Of a stretch of 64,000 bases of DNA, positions 35,473 through 45,296 are shown one piece after another. Numbering within the stretch: the first letter of the stretch is position 1; each line of letters begins with the position of its first letter. The notes beneath the pieces are model-generated. The model worked only from the letters and a program-made list of their open reading frames with translations. It had not been told where the DNA came from and did no database searches. The stretch comes from Mycolicibacterium moriokaense (lineage in GTDB: Bacteria; Actinomycetota; Actinomycetes; Mycobacteriales; Mycobacteriaceae). The stretch lies in contig NZ_QQBJ01000001.1 in assembly GCF_003347205.1 (NCBI RefSeq), positions 372,001 through 436,000 of the forward strand, written 5' to 3'. The position numbers were made by a program, and so were the translations under genes.

Positions 35473-37140
35473 ATGAGTTCAGTAACCGAGCCGCAGACGG
35501 TCCGCGCCGCGCGCGGCACCGCGATGTCCTGCAAGGGCTGGCAGCAAGAAGCGGCGCTGCGCATGTTGATGAACAACCTCGACCCCGAGGTCGCCGAGCA
35601 TCCGGAAGATCTCGTCGTGTACGGCGGCACCGGTCGCGCGGCACGCAACTGGCCCGCGTTCGACGCGATCGTGGCCGCGCTGCGCAACCTGGAGGACGAC
35701 GAGACCCTTCTCATCCAGTCCGGCAAGCCGGTCGGCATCTTCCGGACCCACGTGTGGTCGCCCAGGGTGCTGATCGCCAACTCCAACCTGGTCGGCGACT
35801 GGGCCAACTGGGAGAAGTTCCGTGAACTGGAGGCGGCGGGTCTGACCATGTACGGCCAGATGACCGCGGGCTCCTGGATCTACATCGGCACGCAGGGCAT
35901 CCTGCAGGGCACCTATGAGACGTTCGGCGCCGTCGCGAAGAAACGGTTCGATGGAACACTCGCCGGCACAATCACTTTGACGGCGGGTGTCGGCGGCATG
36001 GGCGGCGCCCAGCCGCTGGCGGTGACGATGAACGAGGGGGTGGCCATCTGCGTGGACTGCGACGAGAGCCGCATCGACCGCCGCATCGAGCATCGCTACC
36101 TGGACACCAAGGCCGGCAGCGTCGACGAAGCCCTCACCATGGCGATCGAGGCCCGCGACGCCAGGCGGCCGCTGTCGATCGGCCTGGTCGGCAACGCCGC
36201 CGACATCTTTCCCGAACTGCTCGAGCGCGATGCTCCGATCGACATCGTCACCGACCAGACGTCGGCCCACGACCCGTTGTCGTATCTGCCCCGCGGTGTG
36301 GCATTCGAGGACATGAAGAAGATGGCCGACAAGGACCCGGTGTACTTCACCGAGCAGGCGCGCGAGTCGATGGCCGCACACGTGAAGGCGATGGTCGGCT
36401 TCATGGACAAGGGCGCCGAGGTCTTCGACTACGGCAACTCCATCCGCGACGAGGCCCGAAAGGCCGGCTACGACCGGGCATTCGACTTCCCCGGCTTCGT
36501 GCCCGCCTACATCCGGCCGCAGTTCGAGGAGGGCCTCGGCCCGTTCCGCTGGGCCGCGCTGTCCGGCGACCCGAAGGACATCGAGGCCACCGACCGCGCG
36601 ATCCTCGAGTTGTTCCCGGACAACGATCACCTGCGGCGCTGGATCACGATGGCCGAGGAACGCGTCGCCTACCAGGGACTGCCTGCCCGCATCTGCTGGC
36701 TCGGCTACGGCGAGCGCCATCGGGCAGGCCTGAAGTTCAACGAGATGGTCGCCTCCGGCGAACTGTCCGCGCCCATCGTCATCGGACGCGATCACCTGGA
36801 CTCCGGCTCCGTGGCCTCACCGTACCGGGAGACCGAGGCCATGGCCGACGGCTCCGACGCCATCGCCGACTGGCCGCTGTTGAACGCGTTGGTGAACACG
36901 GCTTCCGGCGCGTCCTGGGTGTCGATCCACCACGGCGGCGGTGTCGGCATGGGCCGCTCGATCCACGCCGGCCAGGTGTGTGTGGCCGACGGGACCGAAC
37001 TGGCCGCGCAGAAGCTCGAGCGGGTGCTCGTCAACGACCCCGGCATGGGCGTCATCCGGCACGCCGACGCGGGCTACGAGCACGCCATCGCGGTGGCCGC
37101 CGAACGCGGCGTCCGAATCCCCATGCACGAGAACGCATGA
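35473..37140 (+). CDS. hutU: Urocanate hydratase
   Basis: A 555-aa urocanase, the normal length, converting urocanate to imidazolone propionate with a tightly bound NAD. Diagnostic stretches are [43 protein letters not shown] for NAD binding, and [11 protein letters not shown]. The catalytic Cys region is [14 protein letters not shown], and the C-terminal [17 protein letters not shown] follows. The first gene of a five-gene operon; its stop overlaps the next start (ATGA, 37137-37140). No strong Shine-Dalgarno is visible before the ATG. Confidence 0.95.
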   Translation: MSSVTEPQTVRAARGTAMSCKGWQQEAALRMLMNNLDPEVAEHPEDLVVYGGTGRAARNWPAFDAIVAALRNLEDDETLLIQSGKPVGIFRTHVWSPRVLIANSNLVGDWANWEKFRELEAAGLTMYGQMTAGSWIYIGTQGILQGTYETFGAVAKKRFDGTLAGTITLTAGVGGMGGAQPLAVTMNEGVAICVDCDESRIDRRIEHRYLDTKAGSVDEALTMAIEARDARRPLSIGLVGNAADIFPELLERDAPIDIVTDQTSAHDPLSYLPRGVAFEDMKKMADKDPVYFTEQARESMAAHVKAMVGFMDKGAEVFDYGNSIRDEARKAGYDRAFDFPGFVPAYIRPQFEEGLGPFRWAALSGDPKDIEATDRAILELFPDNDHLRRWITMAEERVAYQGLPARICWLGYGERHRAGLKFNEMVASGELSAPIVIGRDHLDSGSVASPYRETEAMADGSDAIADWPLLNALVNTASGASWVSIHHGGGVGMGRSIHAGQVCVADGTELAAQKLERVLVNDPGMGVIRHADAGYEHAIAVAAERGVRIPMHENA

Positions 37141-38375
37141 CCACCGTCGACGCCCGGTTCGACTCGCTCTGGGAGTCGATCCTCGACGTCGGTCGCGAAC
37201 CGGCGACCGGCGGCTATCGCAGATTCGCCTGGAGCAGTGCCGATCTGACGTTGCGGGACTGGTTCACCGGCGAAGCACGGCGCCGGGGGATGAGCGTCGA
37301 GGAGGACCGCAACGGCAACGTCTGGGCGTGGTGGCTGCCCAGCGGCTGGACCGGAGATCCCAAGGGCGCCTTCGTCACCGGATCCCACCTCGACTCGGTG
37401 CCCGACGGCGGCGCGTTCGACGGGCCCCTCGGCGTGGTCTCGGCGTTCCACGCCGTCGATCTGGTCCGGTCGCGCGGCGTCGAACCGACCGTGCCGGTCG
37501 CCGTCGTCGCGTTCGCCGACGAGGAGGGCGCCCGGTTCGGGGTGGCCTGTGTGGGGTCGCAGTTGAGCACCGGCGCACTGAGCGCCGAGCGCGCACTCGC
37601 CCTGCGCGACAACGACGGAACCACGCTGGCCGACGCCCTGCGCGCCGCCGGTCGCCGCCCCGAGCATCTGGGCCCCGACGAGACGCTGATCGACCGCGTC
37701 GGCATCTACGTCGAACTGCACGTCGAACAGGGGCGCGCGCTGCAGGATCTGGGCCGGCCGCTGGCGGTGGCCTCCTCGATCTGGCCGCACGGCCGGTGGC
37801 ATCTGACCTTCGGCGGGGAAGCCAACCACGCGGGCACCACCCGTCTGGTCGACCGGCGAGACCCGATGCTGCCGTTCGCTTCCGCGGTGCACGCCGCGCG
37901 CGTCGAAGCCGGCCGCCACGGCAGCGTCGCCACCTTCGGAAAGGTCAGGGTCACCCCCAACGGCGCCAACGCCATTCCCTCGCGCGTCGACGCGTGGCTG
38001 GACGCGCGCGCCGCCGACGAGGCGACCCTGGCCACCGTCGTCGACGCGATCAGGGACGCGGCCGCGCAGTATGCCGCCGACGGCCACGTCAGCCTGGACT
38101 TCGAGGCCGAGTCGATCACGCCGATCGTCGAGTTCCCCGATGCGCCGAGACTGCGCGTACAGAAGGCGTTGTCGCGCTTCGGCGAGGTGCCGGTGCTGCC
38201 GACCGCCGCCGGCCACGACGCCGGCATCCTGTCGGCGAAGGTGCCGACCGCGATGCTGTTCGTGCGCAACCCGACCGGGGTGTCGCATTCCCCCGAGGAG
38301 TACGCGGAGATCAGCGACTGCCGGACCGGCGCGGAAGCGCTCGCGGACGTGATGGCCGACTGGGTGTCGCGGTGA
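37137..38375 (+). CDS. M20 family amidohydrolase, AllC-like (proposed N-formylglutamate hydrolase)
   Basis: A 412-aa metal-dependent amidase resembling allantoate amidohydrolase / N-carbamoyl-amino acid hydrolase. Metal and catalytic motifs are [29 protein letters not shown] and [10 protein letters not shown]. The dimer-domain motif is [17 protein letters not shown], and GHDAGILS lies near the C-terminus. It sits between hutU and hutF with 4-bp overlaps on both sides. HutF makes N-formylglutamate, which in other bacteria is cleaved by HutG. No HutG is present, and no other purine-degradation gene is nearby, so this enzyme most likely supplies that step. The same gene order occurs in Streptomyces hut clusters. 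Confidence 0.8.
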   Translation: MTTVDARFDSLWESILDVGREPATGGYRRFAWSSADLTLRDWFTGEARRRGMSVEEDRNGNVWAWWLPSGWTGDPKGAFVTGSHLDSVPDGGAFDGPLGVVSAFHAVDLVRSRGVEPTVPVAVVAFADEEGARFGVACVGSQLSTGALSAERALALRDNDGTTLADALRAAGRRPEHLGPDETLIDRVGIYVELHVEQGRALQDLGRPLAVASSIWPHGRWHLTFGGEANHAGTTRLVDRRDPMLPFASAVHAARVEAGRHGSVATFGKVRVTPNGANAIPSRVDAWLDARAADEATLATVVDAIRDAAAQYAADGHVSLDFEAESITPIVEFPDAPRLRVQKALSRFGEVPVLPTAAGHDAGILSAKVPTAMLFVRNPTGVSHSPEEYAEISDCRTGAEALADVMADWVSR

Positions 38376-39709
38376 CCGACTTCTGGTGTGAGCACGCCTG
38401 GCTGAACGGCCGGGTGGCGGAGTCCGTTCTGGTGAGCGTGAGCGACGGGCGGATCACCGCCGTCGAGGCGGGCGCGCAGCCAGGCGAGTCGTCGCGGCGA
38501 CTGCGCGGGCTGGTGGTACCCGGCCTGGCCAACGCGCACTCGCACGCCTTCCACCGTGCGTTGCGCTCGCGCACCCAGGCCGACCGCGGCAGCTTCTGGA
38601 CGTGGCGAAAGCTGATGTACGACATGGCGGGACGGTTGACACCCGAGCGCTATCACGCGCTGGCCACCGCGGTCTACGCCGAGATGGCCCTGGCCGGAAT
38701 CACCGCGGTCGGCGAATTCCACTACCTGCACCACGATGTCGGAGGCGGGCGCTACGACGATCCCAACGAGATGGGCAAGGCGCTGATCGCCGCGGCGGCG
38801 GACGCGGGCGTGCGCCTGACGCTGCTGGACACTTGCTACCTGCGCTCCGGGCTCGACGGCGCACCGCTGGCGCAGGGGCCGCAACAGCGGTTCGGGGACG
38901 GCACCGCGGCGGCCTGGGCCGAGCGGGTCGACGACCTCAACCGCGACGCCCACGCTGAGTCCCACGTGATCGTCGGGGCGGCAATACATTCAGTCCGTGC
39001 CGTACCACAGGAGGAGATGGCCGCGGTTGTCGACTGGGCCGACCGGAACGCCGCTCCGCTGCACGCGCACTCGTCGGAGCAGACGGCCGAGGTCGACGAG
39101 TGCCTCGCGGTGCACGGCCGCACCCCGACCGCGCTGATGCGCGACAACGGTGTGCTGGGGCCGCGTACCACGGCGGTGCATGCCACCCATCTGACCGAGC
39201 GGGACATCGCCGACATGGATGCGACGGCCACCGGCGTCTGCTTCTGTCCGACCACCGAACGCGACCTCGGCGACGGCATCGGGCCGGCGTCGGCGCTGCT
39301 TGCCGGGCGTGGCCCGTTCAGCCTTGGCTCGGACAGCCACGCGGTGATCGACCTGTTCGAGGAGGCGCGCGCCGTCGAACTCGACGAGCGTCTTGCCCGC
39401 CGCGAACGCGGAATCATCTCCGCGGCAACGCTACTCGACGCCGCCACCGTAGCCGGCCAGCAATCGCTGGGCTGGACGGATGCGGGCGCGCTGCGGGTGG
39501 GGGCGCGTGCCGACCTGGTCGCCGTCGACACCGGCACGGTCCGAACCGCGGGCGGCGGGGCCACCGTGGAGAACGTGGTCTTCGCCGCAGCGGCGGCCGA
39601 CGTCACCGACGTCGTCGTCGACGGCAGACCCGTGGTGACCGACGGGCACCACGTCTGCGGGCCTGACATCGGCAAGGCGCTCGCCCAGGCGATCGAGGCG
39701 TGCGAATGA
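38372..39709 (+). CDS. hutF: Formimidoylglutamate deiminase
   Basis: A 445-aa amidohydrolase-superfamily enzyme. It converts N-formimino-L-glutamate to N-formyl-L-glutamate and ammonia. The metal-binding [10 protein letters not shown] (about 56-65) is typical, followed by GEFHYLHH, a later His in [15 protein letters not shown] and the Asp in [15 protein letters not shown] 38372 overlaps the upstream stop (GTGA). Its presence shows that this organism uses the deiminase branch of the histidine pathway rather than HutG-type formiminoglutamase. Confidence 0.92.
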   Translation: MTDFWCEHAWLNGRVAESVLVSVSDGRITAVEAGAQPGESSRRLRGLVVPGLANAHSHAFHRALRSRTQADRGSFWTWRKLMYDMAGRLTPERYHALATAVYAEMALAGITAVGEFHYLHHDVGGGRYDDPNEMGKALIAAAADAGVRLTLLDTCYLRSGLDGAPLAQGPQQRFGDGTAAAWAERVDDLNRDAHAESHVIVGAAIHSVRAVPQEEMAAVVDWADRNAAPLHAHSSEQTAEVDECLAVHGRTPTALMRDNGVLGPRTTAVHATHLTERDIADMDATATGVCFCPTTERDLGDGIGPASALLAGRGPFSLGSDSHAVIDLFEEARAVELDERLARRERGIISAATLLDAATVAGQQSLGWTDAGALRVGARADLVAVDTGTVRTAGGGATVENVVFAAAAADVTDVVVDGRPVVTDGHHVCGPDIGKALAQAIEACE

Positions 39710-40896
39710 CCGTTCTGTACGACAACATCGGTGAACTGGTGACCAACGACCCGGCCCAGGGCGATGGCTCGCTGCTCGGTGTGCACCGGCGGGCCGCTCT
39801 GCTGGTGGACGGTGACCGCATCGCCTGGATCGGGCCGCAGCGCGAGGCGCCCGCCGCCGAGCACCGGGTCGACTGCGAAGGCCGAAGCGTCATACCGGGA
39901 TTCGTCGACAGCCACGCCCATCTGGTCTTCGCGGGCGACCGGTCGGCCGAGTTCGCCGCGCGGATGAGCGGCGAACCCTACGACGGCGGCGGCATCGCCA
40001 CCACGGTGTCGGCGACCCGGGCCGCAGAGGACGGCGCGCTGTCGGCCAACCTCGATCGGCTCGCCGCCGAACTGCTGCGCAGCGGCGTCACCACGTTCGA
40101 GACCAAGAGCGGATACGGCCTGACCGTCCGCGACGAACTACGCTCGCTGCAGATCGCGGGCCGCGCCACCGCGGAGACCACGTTCCTGGGCGCGCACGTC
40201 GTTCCGGTCGAGTACCGCGACCGTCGCGACGACTACGTCCGCCTGGTCGCCGGTGAGATGCTGACCGCGTGCGCCCCGAACGCCCGGTGGATCGACGTGT
40301 TCTGCGACCGCGGCGCGTTCGACGTCGACGAGGCCGCAACGATCCTGCGGGCGGGCGCCGCCGCCGGGCTCGGCGTGCGCATGCATGCCGGCCAGCTCGC
40401 CGCGGGGCCGGGTATCAAGCTCGGCGTCGAGTTGGGCGCGGCGTCGGTGGACCACTGCACCTACGCCGACGACAGCGACCTCGAGGCGCTGGCGGCGAGC
40501 ACCACCGTCGCCACCCTGTTGCCGGGAGCCGAATTCAGCACGCGCGCAACGTGGCCGGACGGGCGGCGCTTCGTCGACGCCGGTGTCACGATCGCGCTCG
40601 CGACCGACTGCAATCCCGGCACGTCCTTCACCACGAGCATGCCGTTCTGCGTCGCGCTGGCGGTGCGCGACATGCACCTGACGCCCGCCCAGGCGTTGCG
40701 GGCGGCCACCGCGGGCGGAGCGGCGGCCCTGCGGCGCGGCGACGTCGGCGTTCTCGCCCCCGGCAAGCGGGCGGACCTCGTCGTGCTGGACGCACCCTCC
40801 TACATCCATCTCGCCTACCGGCCGGGAGTACCTCTCATCGAGCGCGTCGTCGCCGGCGGCGCCCCAACCAACGAAAGCGCGCACTGTCATGAATGA
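39706..40896 (+). CDS. hutI: Imidazolonepropionase
   Basis: A 396-aa amidohydrolase opening the imidazolone propionate ring to formimino-glutamate. Motifs are [33 protein letters not shown] and [10 protein letters not shown]. The metal Asp is in [13 protein letters not shown] and the C-terminal composite domain is [13 protein letters not shown] 39706 overlaps the hutF stop (ATGA). It provides the ring-opening step of histidine degradation. A homologue for the parallel imidazolone-acetate ring in the histamine locus is absent. Confidence 0.94.
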   Translation: MTVLYDNIGELVTNDPAQGDGSLLGVHRRAALLVDGDRIAWIGPQREAPAAEHRVDCEGRSVIPGFVDSHAHLVFAGDRSAEFAARMSGEPYDGGGIATTVSATRAAEDGALSANLDRLAAELLRSGVTTFETKSGYGLTVRDELRSLQIAGRATAETTFLGAHVVPVEYRDRRDDYVRLVAGEMLTACAPNARWIDVFCDRGAFDVDEAATILRAGAAAGLGVRMHAGQLAAGPGIKLGVELGAASVDHCTYADDSDLEALAASTTVATLLPGAEFSTRATWPDGRRFVDAGVTIALATDCNPGTSFTTSMPFCVALAVRDMHLTPAQALRAATAGGAAALRRGDVGVLAPGKRADLVVLDAPSYIHLAYRPGVPLIERVVAGGAPTNESAHCHE

Positions 40897-42433
40897 GTCC
40901 AAAGTCGTTGTCGGCGTTGGTCCGGTCTCCTTCGCCGACGTCGTCGCCGTCGCGCGTCACGACGCGGGTGTGACCATCTCCTCCGAAGCGCTCGACGCCG
41001 TCGCGGCCAGCCGCGTTCACATCGAGGCACTGGCCGGAGCGCCCACCCCGGTGTACGGGGTGTCCACCGGCTTCGGCGCGCTGGCCACCCGCCACATCCC
41101 CCACGAGCTGCGAACGCAGTTGCAGCGCAGCCTCATCCGGTCGCACGCCGCGGGCACCGGCGACGAGGTGGAGCGCGAGGTGATCCGCGCGATGATGCTG
41201 TTGCGGCTGTCGACGTTGACGACGGGCCGAACCGGGGTCCGCACCGAGACGGCACAGGCCTATGCCGACCTGCTGTCGGCCGGCCTGACCCCCGTGGTCT
41301 ACGAGTACGGCAGCCTGGGCTGCTCCGGGGACCTCGCGCCGCTGGCACACGTCGCGCTCGCGGTGATGGGGGAGGGGCACGTCCGCACCGCCGACGGCGC
41401 GCTCGAACCCTCGGGCGAGGCGATGGCCGCCCGCGGACTCGTGCCGGTGACCTTCGCCGAGAAGGAGGGCCTGGCGCTGATCAACGGCACCGACGGCATG
41501 CTCGGCCAACTGGTGCTCGCGCTCACCGACCTGGCCAGCCTGTTCCGGCTCGCCGATGTCGCGGCGGCCATGAGCGTCGAGGGCCAACTCGGCACCGACC
41601 GCGTGTTCGCCGACGACCTGCAACGGCTGCGGCCGCATCCCGGCCAGGCGGCGTCAGCGGCGAACATCAGGAGCGTGCTGGCGGACTCGGCGATCGTCGC
41701 GAGCCACCGCGGGGACGACTGCACCAGGGTCCAGGACGCCTACTCGCTGCGATGCTCGCCGCAGGTCGCCGGCGCCGCGCGCGACACCGCCGAGCATGCC
41801 CGGGTGGTCGCCGAACGCGAATTGGCAAGCGTGATCGACAATCCCGTCATCACGCCGGACGGTCGGGTGGAGTCCAACGGCAACTTCCACGGCGCCCCGG
41901 TGGCCTATGTGCTGGACTTCCTGTCCATCGCGGTGGCCGACCTGGCCAGCATCAGCGAGCGCAGGACCGACCGGTTCCTCGACGCCGCGCGCAACCACGG
42001 CCTCAACCCGTTCCTGGCCGACGACCCCGGCGTCGACAGCGGCCACATGATCACGCAATACACCCAGGCCGCGATCGTGTCCGAGCTCAAGCGACTGGCC
42101 GCGCCTGCCAGCGTCGACTCGATCCCGTCCTCGGCCATGCAGGAGGACCACGTGTCGATGGGCTGGGCGGCGGCCCGCAAGCTGCGCCGCGGCATCGACG
42201 GCCTGACCCAGGTGCTGGCGATCGAGGTGCTCAACGCCGCGCGGGGCATCGAACTGCGCGCGCCGCTGACCCCCGCCCCCGCCACGGCCGCGGTCATCGC
42301 CGCGGTCAGGGAACACGTGCAGGGGCCGGGCGGCGACCGCTACCTGGCACCCGAGATCGGCGCCGTCGTCGAACTCGCGCGCACGGGAGCGCTGGTCGAT
42401 GCCGCGGAAAGCGTGGTGGGGGCGCTGTCATGA
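40889..42433 (+). CDS. hutH: Histidine ammonia-lyase
   Basis: A 514-aa lyase converting L-histidine to urocanate and ammonia. The MIO prosthetic group should form at residues 145-147, which read Cys-Ser-Gly ([14 protein letters not shown]) instead of the more common Ala-Ser-Gly. The central Ser that loses water is retained, and to my recollection the Cys variant also occurs in Streptomyces. Other family marks are [14 protein letters not shown] and [14 protein letters not shown]. The start overlaps hutI by 8 bp. It is the last hut gene, so histidine enters through the final cistron. Confidence 0.94.
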   Translation: MNESKVVVGVGPVSFADVVAVARHDAGVTISSEALDAVAASRVHIEALAGAPTPVYGVSTGFGALATRHIPHELRTQLQRSLIRSHAAGTGDEVEREVIRAMMLLRLSTLTTGRTGVRTETAQAYADLLSAGLTPVVYEYGSLGCSGDLAPLAHVALAVMGEGHVRTADGALEPSGEAMAARGLVPVTFAEKEGLALINGTDGMLGQLVLALTDLASLFRLADVAAAMSVEGQLGTDRVFADDLQRLRPHPGQAASAANIRSVLADSAIVASHRGDDCTRVQDAYSLRCSPQVAGAARDTAEHARVVAERELASVIDNPVITPDGRVESNGNFHGAPVAYVLDFLSIAVADLASISERRTDRFLDAARNHGLNPFLADDPGVDSGHMITQYTQAAIVSELKRLAAPASVDSIPSSAMQEDHVSMGWAAARKLRRGIDGLTQVLAIEVLNAARGIELRAPLTPAPATAAVIAAVREHVQGPGGDRYLAPEIGAVVELARTGALVDAAESVVGALS

Positions 42434-42467
42434 CCCGAGGCTCCGACGCAGCTAGATTGGACGAGAC

Positions 42468-43091
42468 ATGACCGCAGCTTCCCGTGAACGCGCCGCGCTG
42501 GTGGCCACGATGCGCGAAGTCGGCCCCGACACCCCGACGCTGTGCGGCGACTGGACCGTCCGCGATCTTGCCGCGCATCTGGTGCTGCGGGAACGCCGCC
42601 CGGACGCGGCCGCGGGCATCATGATCCCCGCGCTCGCCGGCTACACCGCCAAAAAGCAGCAGCAGCTCACCGACTCCACCGGCTGGCCCGAGCTGCTCGA
42701 CAAGGTCGCGGCAGGCCCGCCCGTGTACTCGCCGTTCAAGTTGCTCGACCCGCTGGTGAACACCGCCGAGTTGTTCATCCACCACGAGGACGTGCGCCGC
42801 GCAGGCCCCGGCTGGGAGCCGAGGGCCATCGACGACGACTTGGCCTCCGCGCTGCGCAGGCAGCTCCCGTTGGCCGTCCGGATGTCGCTGGGCCGCGCAC
42901 CGGCGCGGGTGACGCTGACCGATGTCGACGGCACCGCGCTGGCGTCGGTGGGCAAGGGCGGCCAGGTCACGATCACCGGGGCGCCGCCCGAACTGCTGCT
43001 GTTCCTGTTCGGCCGCGACGCCATCCGGGTCGAGTTCGGCGGCGACGACGGCACGGTTGACCGGGTGCGCGCCGCCCGCCGCGCGATCTAG
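42468..43091 (+). CDS. TIGR03085 family metal-binding protein (DinB/maleylpyruvate isomerase-like)
   Basis: A 207-aa protein with the N-terminal helix pattern RERAALVATMREVGPDTPTLCGDWTVRDLAAHLVLRERRPDAAAG. This is seen in mycothiol-dependent maleylpyruvate isomerase-like proteins. A later EHHED-type His cluster appears as ELFIHHEDVRRAG. The family is common in actinobacteria and may use mycothiol, but the reaction is unknown. It follows hutH after 34 bp on the same strand and could be read through from the hut operon; a functional link is not evident. Confidence 0.75.
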   Translation: MTAASRERAALVATMREVGPDTPTLCGDWTVRDLAAHLVLRERRPDAAAGIMIPALAGYTAKKQQQLTDSTGWPELLDKVAAGPPVYSPFKLLDPLVNTAELFIHHEDVRRAGPGWEPRAIDDDLASALRRQLPLAVRMSLGRAPARVTLTDVDGTALASVGKGGQVTITGAPPELLLFLFGRDAIRVEFGGDDGTVDRVRAARRAI

Positions 43092-43166
43092 CCGCGACTC
43101 GGCGATTTCAGGCTGCACAGCCGCGCTCTGTATCGTGGTTCGGTCGCCTTGATCAGGAGTAACGCT

Positions 43167-44057
43167 GTGACCCTCAACACCATCGCGCTGGAGCTGGTGC
43201 CTCCGAACGTCGAGCGCGGGCCGGAGTATGCGGTCGAAGAGGCGCGCAAGGTGGCGCGGATCTCCGCCGAATCGGGCCTCGCGGGCCGGATCCGGCACGT
43301 GATGATCCCCGGGATGATCGCCGAGGACGACGACCGGCCGGTCCCGATGCTGCCCAAGCTCGACGTGCTCGACTACTGGTCGCTGATCCGGCCGGAGCTG
43401 CCCGGTCTGCGCGGGCTGTGCACCCAGGTCACCGCCTTCATGGGCGAGGAGGACCTGGGCCGGCGGCTGAGCACGCTTGGCGACGCGGGGTTCGAGGGCA
43501 TCGTGTTCGTCGGCGTGCCGAGGACCATGAACGACGGCGAAGGCTCCGGCGTCGCCCCCACCGACGCGCTGTCGATCTACGACAAGCAGGTGGACAACCG
43601 CGGCGTGATCCTGATCCCGACCCGCGAGGGTGAGCAGGGCCGCTTCGACTTCAAGTGCAACCAGGGCGCCAACTTCGGGCTGACGCAGCTGCTGTACTCC
43701 GACGCGATCGTCGGCTTCCTCACCGAATTCGCGAAGAACACCGACCATCGCCCGGAGATCCTGCTGTCGTTCGGGTTCGTGCCCAAGGTCGAGACCAGGG
43801 TCGGCCTGATCGACTGGCTCATCCAGGACCCCGGCAACGCGGCCGTCGCCGACGAACAGGAGTTCGTCCGGTCCCTCGCGAGCCGCGATCCCGCCGACAA
43901 GCGGCAGATGATGGTGGACCTGTACAAGCGGGTCATCGACGGCGTCGCCGATCTCGGCTTTCCGCTGAGCATCCACTTCGAGGCGACCTACGGGGTGTCG
44001 GGCGCGGCGTTCGAGACGTTCGCCGAGATGCTGGCCTACTGGTCGCCCCAGGACTAG
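43167..44057 (+). CDS. Mycobacterial-type methylenetetrahydrofolate reductase
   Basis: A 296-aa protein closely resembling M. tuberculosis Rv2172c and its relatives. These are monomeric NADH-oxidising methylenetetrahydrofolate reductases reported to lack flavin. Matching stretches are TLNTIALELVPPNVERGPE, HVMIPGMIAEDDDRPVPM, GVPRTMNDGEGSGVAPTDAL, LLYSDAIVGFL and LSFGFVPKVE. It would produce 5-methyl-THF for methionine synthesis. GTG 43167 follows AGGAG at 43155-43159 with 7-nt spacing. Its end overlaps the convergent GAP gene by 4 bp. Confidence 0.83.
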   Translation: MTLNTIALELVPPNVERGPEYAVEEARKVARISAESGLAGRIRHVMIPGMIAEDDDRPVPMLPKLDVLDYWSLIRPELPGLRGLCTQVTAFMGEEDLGRRLSTLGDAGFEGIVFVGVPRTMNDGEGSGVAPTDALSIYDKQVDNRGVILIPTREGEQGRFDFKCNQGANFGLTQLLYSDAIVGFLTEFAKNTDHRPEILLSFGFVPKVETRVGLIDWLIQDPGNAAVADEQEFVRSLASRDPADKRQMMVDLYKRVIDGVADLGFPLSIHFEATYGVSGAAFETFAEMLAYWSPQD

Positions 44058-44704
44058 AGCGCGCGAATCCCGGTGTAGGCCAACACAACACCGACGACCG
44101 CAAGAATGATCGCCGTCACGGTGGCGTGCTCGCGGCCCATCCAGTCCCTGGCCTGTTCGAGCTGACGGTCGACGCGCTGCCCCGCGATCACGTACGCGAG
44201 TATCGGGGCGATCACCGTGGCGCCGGCCAGCACGGTGTAGAACGCGACCGCGGCCCAGACACCGAGCCCGACCGCCGACGTGCCGATGATCAGCCCCGCG
44301 GCCGCATTCACGACGAGCACTTTGGGGTTGGCCAGCACCAGCCCGAAGCCGATCACCCCCGCGCTGGAGGGGGTGATCCGGCTCAGCCGGTTGAGAAACG
44401 CGGGCGCCGCGGTGGTGCGCCTTCGCGTCACCCAGCGCCCGACGGCGAGTGCGACGAGCAGGACGCCGATGCCGATGCGCACCCAGGGCGCCCACGGCGG
44501 TGACTGCCTGCCGAGCCCGTCTACCAGGTGCGGCACGGCGACGAAAACGGCCGTCAGCGCGGCCAGCCCGAACAGCCAGCCGGACATGAAAGCAAGGCCG
44601 GTGGGCTTGGGGTGATCGGTGTGCAGTACGAGCACGACCGCGGGGATTATCGATACCGGGGACAGTGCGACTACGAGCGCGAGCGGTATCAGCTCGCCGA
44701 GCAA
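44054..44704 (-). CDS. GAP family membrane protein (peptidoglycolipid-addressing/LysE-like)
   Basis: A 216-aa protein with about six membrane segments. The first, LIPLALVVALSPVSIIPAVVLVLHTDHP, is the conserved start of the mycobacterial GAP (Gap/Sap) family implicated in glycopeptidolipid export. A second conserved stretch is GLVLANPKVLVVNAAAGLIIG. No glycopeptidolipid genes are nearby, so it may export another small solute. Confidence 0.75.
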   Translation of the reverse strand: MLGELIPLALVVALSPVSIIPAVVLVLHTDHPKPTGLAFMSGWLFGLAALTAVFVAVPHLVDGLGRQSPPWAPWVRIGIGVLLVALAVGRWVTRRRTTAAPAFLNRLSRITPSSAGVIGFGLVLANPKVLVVNAAAGLIIGTSAVGLGVWAAVAFYTVLAGATVIAPILAYVIAGQRVDRQLEQARDWMGREHATVTAIILAVVGVVLAYTGIRAL

Positions 44705-44804
44705 CCTCGGCGGACTAGCGCCGGATGGAGCGTGCGGGTGCGTGCCTGCCGTGCAGCAGGTAGGTCAACCAGCGGAGATCGATGAGCACGTGATCGCCCT
44801 TTCT
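44705..44804. other. Short intergenic gap
   Basis: These 100 bp lie between the GAP-family gene start and the end of the STAS gene, both on the minus strand. It should carry the GAP promoter. I see no clear repeat or small gene. Confidence 0.4.
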
Positions 44805-45218
44805 TTAGGCGGTCTTGGTGAGCAGAGGAAGCAGGCGGCGGCGTTCGCCGATGCTGTCGGCGAATTCATGCAACGCCTCGGCGACGGAGCCGACGGTCGG
44901 GAACGTTTCGCGCTCGCCGGACAGCCGCAGCGTCCGATTCACGGGCTGGCTGGCGACGACAGACCATGCGACGCCTGCGTGGAAGCAGTCCTCGTCGATG
45001 GTGTACAGCAGTGAAATGCATTCCGGCGGAAAGGAACTCACGCCGGTCAGATCCAACACAAAGGGCTTCTCCGACAGGACGAAGCGCCGTGCGTAGGCAC
45101 TGATGTGATCGAGGTTCGACTCGTTGATTTCGCCGCTGACCGTTACCACGGTGGCCAGCTGACGACACAGTGCGCGCATCTGCGCGCCGCTGCAGTCGAG
45201 TGCTGGGTTTCCGTACAT
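44805..45218 (-). CDS. STAS domain protein (anti-sigma factor antagonist-like)
   Basis: A 137-aa single STAS domain: VVTVSGEINESNLDHISAYARRF, then FVLDLTGVSSFPPECISLLYTIDEDC. In classical anti-anti-sigma proteins the loop residue before the helix is a phosphorylatable Ser or Thr in 'D-x-S/T-G'. Here the motif LDLTGVSSFPPEC keeps Ser residues but is not canonical. It may take part in a sigma-factor partner switch, though no kinase or sigma gene is adjacent. Confidence 0.75.
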   Translation of the reverse strand: MYGNPALDCSGAQMRALCRQLATVVTVSGEINESNLDHISAYARRFVLSEKPFVLDLTGVSSFPPECISLLYTIDEDCFHAGVAWSVVASQPVNRTLRLSGERETFPTVGSVAEALHEFADSIGERRRLLPLLTKTA

Positions 45219-45296
45219 GTGCTCAAAGCTAAGCGGCTGATCTAAGGCATTGGGGAGCGTCCGCTAATACTTTGCTAAGAACCGGATTTCACGCCG

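Noticed and set aside
37137-38375. Allantoate amidohydrolase as the true function
   Set aside because: No allantoinase, urate oxidase or ureidoglycolate genes are nearby, and the gene is embedded in the hut operon.
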